Of a stretch of DNA of 64,000 bases, positions 60,486 through 64,000 are shown piece after piece. This DNA is from Granulosicoccus sp045110515 (GTDB lineage: Bacteria > Pseudomonadota > Gammaproteobacteria > Granulosicoccales > Granulosicoccaceae): positions 49,598-113,597 of the forward strand of contig JBGCGD010000009.1 of assembly GCA_045110515.1 (NCBI GenBank). The letters run 5' to 3'. The position numbers and the translations under genes were made by a program. The number at the start of each line of letters is the position of its first letter. The first letter of the stretch is position 1. Under the pieces are notes generated by a model. That model did not search any database. It was given only the letters and a program-made list of their open reading frames with translations, and had not been told where the DNA came from.

Positions 60486-61103
60486 ATGGATGCCGAGGCG
60501 GAATTAAGGCGTCTGGCGTCTAAAATTAAAAAGATTATTCGTTCCAAACCGGATGTCCTTGGAGGGCATACTACCAATGTTCCAGACATAAGAACCGCCA
60601 AGTTTGAGATCTCGGTTGATGCAGGCTTGGAGTCTCGACCCAAGGCTTATCAATATGTTGACCACTTCGAATCGATGGTGCGGAGCCCAGAACTAAAACA
60701 GCTAATAAATCTACTCAAAGATGTTGAAGAATATTTGATTTGGGGGCATGCACCAGGCTACACAAGGGACAATGTGGGGCAAGAATTTCTTGATAATTAC
60801 TGCCATGCATTGTTGAGTGGTCCCGATGGTCCCCTAAGGTGTGAAGTGCCGCTCGGAGCTTTTGTTTTGTTCGGTCCAGATACGCTCTATAAAGATCACT
60901 CACATGTGCCAAATGAAGTGTACCTAGCTATCACTGGAGGAGGGGAATGGCGTGTTGGTGAAAATCCCTGGGTCAAGCTTGATGAGGGTGATTCTATTTT
61001 CATACCCTCTAATGCAGTGCATGCAATACGAACAGGCTCTAAACCGTTACTGACGTTCTCATTTTGGTTGGAATCTGCAGACTTGGAGTCAATCAATATT
61101 TAG
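60486..61103 (+). CDS. Cupin protein, candidate DMSP lyase (DddL/DddQ-like)
   Basis: 205 residues from ATG 60486 (a TTG at 60444 adds 14 residues). The C-terminal cupin contains KDHSHVPNEVYLAITGGGEW then RVGENPWVKLDEGDSIFIPS and NAVHAIRTGSKPLL. The spacing of H140, E144, Y146 and H179 (and H138) matches the metal ligands and catalytic Tyr of cupin DMSP lyases (H-x3-E-x-Y ... H), and GEWRVG..PW is typical of them. These enzymes cleave dimethylsulfoniopropionate to acrylate and dimethylsulfide, with a divalent metal, in marine bacteria. No acrylate-use genes are adjacent, so function is predicted, not proven. The N-terminal ~90 residues are helical, as in DddL. Confidence 0.72.
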   Translation: MDAEAELRRLASKIKKIIRSKPDVLGGHTTNVPDIRTAKFEISVDAGLESRPKAYQYVDHFESMVRSPELKQLINLLKDVEEYLIWGHAPGYTRDNVGQEFLDNYCHALLSGPDGPLRCEVPLGAFVLFGPDTLYKDHSHVPNEVYLAITGGGEWRVGENPWVKLDEGDSIFIPSNAVHAIRTGSKPLLTFSFWLESADLESINI

Positions 61104-61125
61104 TGGCAGCGCATTGAACAGCGCT

Positions 61126-61722
61126 TCACTGCAAAAACCTCAAATCCTTTCGGCTATAGCGAATGCCTCGCCCTTTAGATCCAGGCCTAGGTACACATAT
61201 GACCTGTTGCCAACATTTATTGACATCGGCTCGTGTGAGACTCGGGTTGTCTGCTAGAAACTCCATTGTGTATAGGTTAAATTGATTGTGTAGTTCGATT
61301 TTTTGTTTGTAACCTTCCTTCTTAGCTTGTTCAATTAATCTGTAGAACGCAACAGCATCGCCTAGCGTGTCGCCAACGTTATCTTTCATGAAATTCATTA
61401 GGTCAATTGAAAAAGTAAACGATTCACCCAGCTGCTCCTTAAAAAAAGATCTGACATTTTGATTGTTCTTGTAACTGTCGGTGATTATCGTCTTTTCATC
61501 TAGCTTTTCCTTGCTCCAATCAAACTGCGATGTCGGCTTTGAAGGTTTTGGAGTGATTTTGTTGCCGGTGCGAAGGTAGTGGCTGATACGATCATGAATA
61601 TCGAACTTGCCGCCGGATCTACTTAGCTGAAGCAACTTAGCGAAGGATTCAAGTTCTTCCCTATACCAATAATAGGAATCGAAAATATCCGCCTCAATTT
61701 CTGCTGTTAGCTTCGGTCTCAT
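61126..61722 (-). CDS. DUF6434/SAP-like domain protein
   Basis: 198 residues, no signal peptide, basic and Lys-rich. An N-terminal SAP-like helical pair (LESFAKLLQLSRSGGKFDIHDRISHYL spread over about 25-52) precedes SQFDWSKEKLDEKTIITDSYKNNQNVRSFFKEQLG, the pattern used for DUF6434, then a helical region ending GSKGRGIRYSRKDLRFL. SAP-type helices often bind nucleic acid; function is unknown. Convergent with the cupin gene, 22 nt apart. Confidence 0.68.
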   Translation of the reverse strand: MRPKLTAEIEADIFDSYYWYREELESFAKLLQLSRSGGKFDIHDRISHYLRTGNKITPKPSKPTSQFDWSKEKLDEKTIITDSYKNNQNVRSFFKEQLGESFTFSIDLMNFMKDNVGDTLGDAVAFYRLIEQAKKEGYKQKIELHNQFNLYTMEFLADNPSLTRADVNKCWQQVICVPRPGSKGRGIRYSRKDLRFLQ

Positions 61723-61934
61723 ATTTGCGAAATATACTCATAAATTGTCAAAGCCTCGGACCAAATGTTTGTCTTTATAGGGTAACGCACTAATTGTTTG
61801 TGGGCATTGGCTGGAAGCGATTTCAGGCTGTAAATATCTTACTTTATCAATATTTCAGGGATTGGTATGGTTAACATTTGCCGTGAGCCGCAGTTGATAA
61901 GTGTGCCCTTAGGTTTAAAAAGATAACTTTGTCC

Positions 61935-62813
61935 TCAGAAGCTTGAAACCGGATAAGGCCCATTGTCATACTTGATCTCGTGATAGCCTTTAGCACCTAT
62001 TTGGTGCGTCAATTCACTTCGATAATCAAGGCCTTGTTTTAGCAATACAATAGCTTTGGCAAAAGTATACTTTGGATCCCATCCCAACCGATCTCTGGCC
62101 CGACTATTATCGTAAACACGACTGATGGCTGGGAACATATTCCAATTTTTATCGGAATAGAGTTTTGAATATGACGGGATGTAACGTTCAAGAACGGCTG
62201 GTGCATTGATACCAAGTTGCTCTGTATCAGTTCTCTTGAATGGCGTGGTGCTTGAGATAATGAAACGGTCGAAGCCAATGGAATCGGCTTTGTCGACTGC
62301 CAATCGATGCGCATCTACTATGTCAGCAACATCAACTCGTCGAAAAAGCAGCTCATTCACTTTTAGATTGGCATCTTCATAGAGATTGCGCATGTCTTTA
62401 GCGTCATCTTGCTCAGGAAAGAACCTAGATGTTTTAAGAACAATACAAGGTAAACCGGCTCTGCGGTGAAAGAGCTCGCAAAGGTCCTCTGCCGTTGTTT
62501 TCGTCACTCCATAGATGTTCTTAGGCTTAGGGCGCAGGTCTTCTGTGACCCATACCGCTGGGCCACCAGGTGTGGGCTTCATAGCGTCGCCAAATGTGCT
62601 AGTAGTGCTCGTGTAAACGAATGACTTGCAGCCATTGTCGATACTTTCTTCGAGTAGATTCAGTGTGCCTGAGATATTCGTATCAACAAAATCATGTCTT
62701 GTGTGAGTGGCCACATGTGGTTTGTGAAGGGTAGCCGTATGGATTACTGCTTCACAGCCTTTCATACAGGAATTTACAACCTTGGCTAGCCCTAGTTTCG
62801 GTACCAACACCAA
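61935..62813 (-). pseudogene. NAD-dependent epimerase/dehydratase, 5' end removed by the IS element
   Basis: 292 codons from 62813, but the extended-SDR enzyme lacks its N-terminal ~50-60 residues with the GxxGxxG NAD motif. The retained part is typical: GCEAVIHTATLHKP, FVDTNISGTLNLLEE, FVYTSTTSTFGDA, and YGVTKTTAEDLCELF (Y-x3-K). The first ~10 codons of the frame (MVLVPKLGLAKV) lie within the IS end at 62783 onward. The missing part should be on the far side of the IS, beyond the window. Probably non-functional. Confidence 0.75.
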
Positions 62814-62828
62814 AGTTAGGGTTGTTGG

Positions 62829-63677
62829 TTAAGCTACCATTTTCTCTCTTGTTTCACAAAGCTCCATGAATTCAATTGGGGTCAGTAAACCCAATGAACC
62901 ATGTGGTCGAATGTGATTGTACTCATGCAACCACAGATCCGATTCGTTTCTGGCTTCTTGAGCGGTGTCAAAGAGCCATCTGTTTAAACACCCATCTCGA
63001 TATATATTGTTGAAGCTCTCTCCAATGCCATTTTCCCAAGGGCTACCTGGGTTGATGAAAAGAGTCTTTACCGACGTTTCATTCTTAAGCCAATCGATCA
63101 CCGAATGGGCTGTGAACTCACTGCCGTTATCTGAACGTAAGTAGACGGGCTCTCCGTAGATGTCGAATAAGTTTCTCAGAACTTTCTTCACATCTTCTGA
63201 TGTCAATGATCTAGCGATTTCTATGACCAATCCTTGCTTCGTATACTCATCCAAAACAGTCAAACATCGTAGACGTTTGCCATCTGTTGTTTGATCCTGC
63301 ATAAAATCATAAGTCCACACGTGACCTTTGTACATGGCTTTTGTCGGCTGCCCAGTGCTTGTTCCACGGCGGGCTCGTCTTTTACGCTGTTTTCGCACAA
63401 TACCTAGCCCGTGCTGTTTACGAAGCAAGCGTACACGCTCTCGAGCAACTACAAATCCTTCCTTTCTCAGCAATCGCCAAATTTTACGATATCCCATTCG
63501 GCTATGTTTTTCACTCAACGCTACAAGGCGCCTAGTCAGTAGCGCCCAACGTCGAGAGGGCTTACGTCTTTTGCTGCTCCGAGACAACTCCAACACCTGA
63601 CAGGCTCGGCGTTCGCTAATCTGAAACTCAGACTGCAGATGCACGGCCATATTCCTACGCGCTGCCAGGCTCACCAC
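62829..63677 (-). CDS. IS3-family transposase OrfB (DDE integrase domain)
   Basis: 282 residues, starting at GTG 63677, overlapping orfA. HTH_21 region RRACQVLELSRSSKRRKPSR and YRKIWRLLRKEGFVVARERV, then the rve core: WTYDFMQDQTTDG (first D), YLRSDNGSEFTAHSVIDWL (second D) and PWENGIGESFNNIYRDGC (E), i.e. intact DDE, and a final HEYNHIRPHGSLGLLTPIEFM. Expected to be made as an OrfAB fusion by -1 frameshifting at A-AAA-AAG near the overlap. It should be catalytically competent. Confidence 0.93.
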   Translation of the reverse strand: MVSLAARRNMAVHLQSEFQISERRACQVLELSRSSKRRKPSRRWALLTRRLVALSEKHSRMGYRKIWRLLRKEGFVVARERVRLLRKQHGLGIVRKQRKRRARRGTSTGQPTKAMYKGHVWTYDFMQDQTTDGKRLRCLTVLDEYTKQGLVIEIARSLTSEDVKKVLRNLFDIYGEPVYLRSDNGSEFTAHSVIDWLKNETSVKTLFINPGSPWENGIGESFNNIYRDGCLNRWLFDTAQEARNESDLWLHEYNHIRPHGSLGLLTPIEFMELCETREKMVA

Positions 63678-63940
63678 TTTTTTGCATTTACGTCTTTGAG
63701 CATCCGTATATCTAAGCTCTGTTCGGCGACAATTTTCTTGAGCTCATCATTCTCCCTCTCAAGCTCTCTAAGTCGCCTGGCTTCCGAGACATCCATGCCG
63801 CCAAACTTGGTACGCCACCGATAAAACGTTTGCTCCGTTATATTATGGGTACGACAGACATCTCGAATATTCGCAGCGCTCTCAGCCGCCTTGAGTATCC
63901 GGATGATTTGTTCTTCGCTGTGCCGTTTGCCTTTCATCAT
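63671..63940 (-). CDS. IS3-family transposase OrfA
   Basis: 89 residues. HTH_8 helix-turn-helix: KGKRHSEEQIIRILKAAES and IRDVCRTHNITEQTFYRWRTKFGG, followed by a leucine-rich coiled coil (RLRELERENDELKKIVAEQSL), the OrfA layout for DNA binding and oligomerisation. The stop is in GCA-AAA-AAG-TGG-TGA; the A6G run is the usual slippery sequence for -1 frameshifting into orfB. Confidence 0.93.
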   Translation of the reverse strand: MMKGKRHSEEQIIRILKAAESAANIRDVCRTHNITEQTFYRWRTKFGGMDVSEARRLRELERENDELKKIVAEQSLDIRMLKDVNAKKW

Positions 63941-64000
63941 TCAATCTCCAATGTTTTAATACTAACATTGGGACTGGTACCAATTTCTCGGGGCTAGCCA

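Larger units (their letters stand above)
62783..64000 (-). mobile_element. IS3-family insertion sequence
   Basis: About 1.2 kb, with transposase genes orfA and orfB on the minus strand. Imperfect terminal inverted repeats: 62783-62819 begins TGGCTAGCCC and contains GGTACCAACACCAAAGTTAG; the opposite end, read on the minus strand from base 64000, begins TGGCTAGCCC and contains GGTACCAGTCCCAATGTTAG (62800-62819 against 63962-63981). The TG...CA ends fit IS3 elements. The right end coincides with the window edge and could extend further. The insertion disrupts the epimerase gene at 61935-62813. Confidence 0.85.

Noticed and set aside
1..64000. tRNA, rRNA, CRISPR array, prophage or integrative element
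   Set aside because: No cloverleaf-forming sequence, regular spaced repeats, phage structural genes or integrase was seen; the only mobile element found is the IS3 copy.

Overview
The window looks like a chromosomal stretch of a heterotrophic, probably marine gammaproteobacterium of moderate GC. This rests on gammaproteobacterial-style xyl and ugp operons, a long-form GAPDH and a candidate DMSP lyase; the genus is not determined. No rRNA, tRNA, CRISPR array or prophage module was seen. Almost all of it is protein coding on both strands, and it ends inside an IS3-family insertion sequence.

Layout. 0.2-11.8 kb is a divergent xylose locus. On the minus strand, xylR (ROK), a di-haem oxidoreductase, an ASPIC/UnbV repeat protein and xylB are tightly packed, with 4-nt ATGA overlaps at the first two junctions. 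On the plus strand are xylF, xylH, a half-size xylG, xylA and a secreted DUF4159 protein. A 7+7 bp palindrome between xylR and xylF is the best operator candidate. 11.9-21.9 kb holds single genes: long GAPDH, a membrane Ser/Thr kinase, a lipoprotein, an RluA-type pseudouridine synthase, alanine dehydrogenase, a LysE exporter, an MFS transporter, a SnoaL-like protein and a Nudix hydrolase. 22.4-24.3 kb is one unusual secreted multidomain protein. 24.5-31.9 kb is a glycerophosphodiester / glycerol-3-phosphate island: a cyclic-phosphodiesterase-like enzyme, a secreted GDPD, ugpB, ugpA, ugpE, ugpC and a second, divergent ugpE.

32.4-38.7 kb has a small membrane protein, a Tat-type flavin amine oxidase, an ABC ATPase/FtsX pair and a eukaryotic-type (GSII) glutamine synthetase. 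39-51 kb has a second protein kinase, a membrane GDPD with a small-molecule kinase and a truncated GNAT, a RES-domain protein, a frameshifted methyltransferase, ABA4-like and other membrane proteins, an S41 peptidase lipoprotein, a GlxA-type regulator and an Old Yellow Enzyme.

51-64 kb mixes intact genes (GFA, sulfite-oxidase-like, SDR, ureohydrolase, GNAT, Crp/Fnr regulator, cupin DMSP-lyase candidate, DUF6434-like) with broken ones: a LysE remnant, a frameshifted Gfo/Idh/MocA gene, a Sel1 gene split by an in-frame TAA, a decayed sulfite-oxidase fragment and an epimerase cut by the IS element. So many lesions in one arm suggest relaxed selection or recombination there, or draft-sequence errors for the frameshifts.

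Most interesting: (1) redox/surface-type genes (di-haem DHOR, ASPIC/UnbV, DUF4159) built into the xylose regulon; (2) a cupin carrying the metal-ligand and tyrosine pattern of the DddL/DddQ DMSP lyases, behind a Crp/Fnr regulator; (3) the three-repeat secreted protein with a carbohydrate-binding-like and a nucleoside-hydrolase-like domain.
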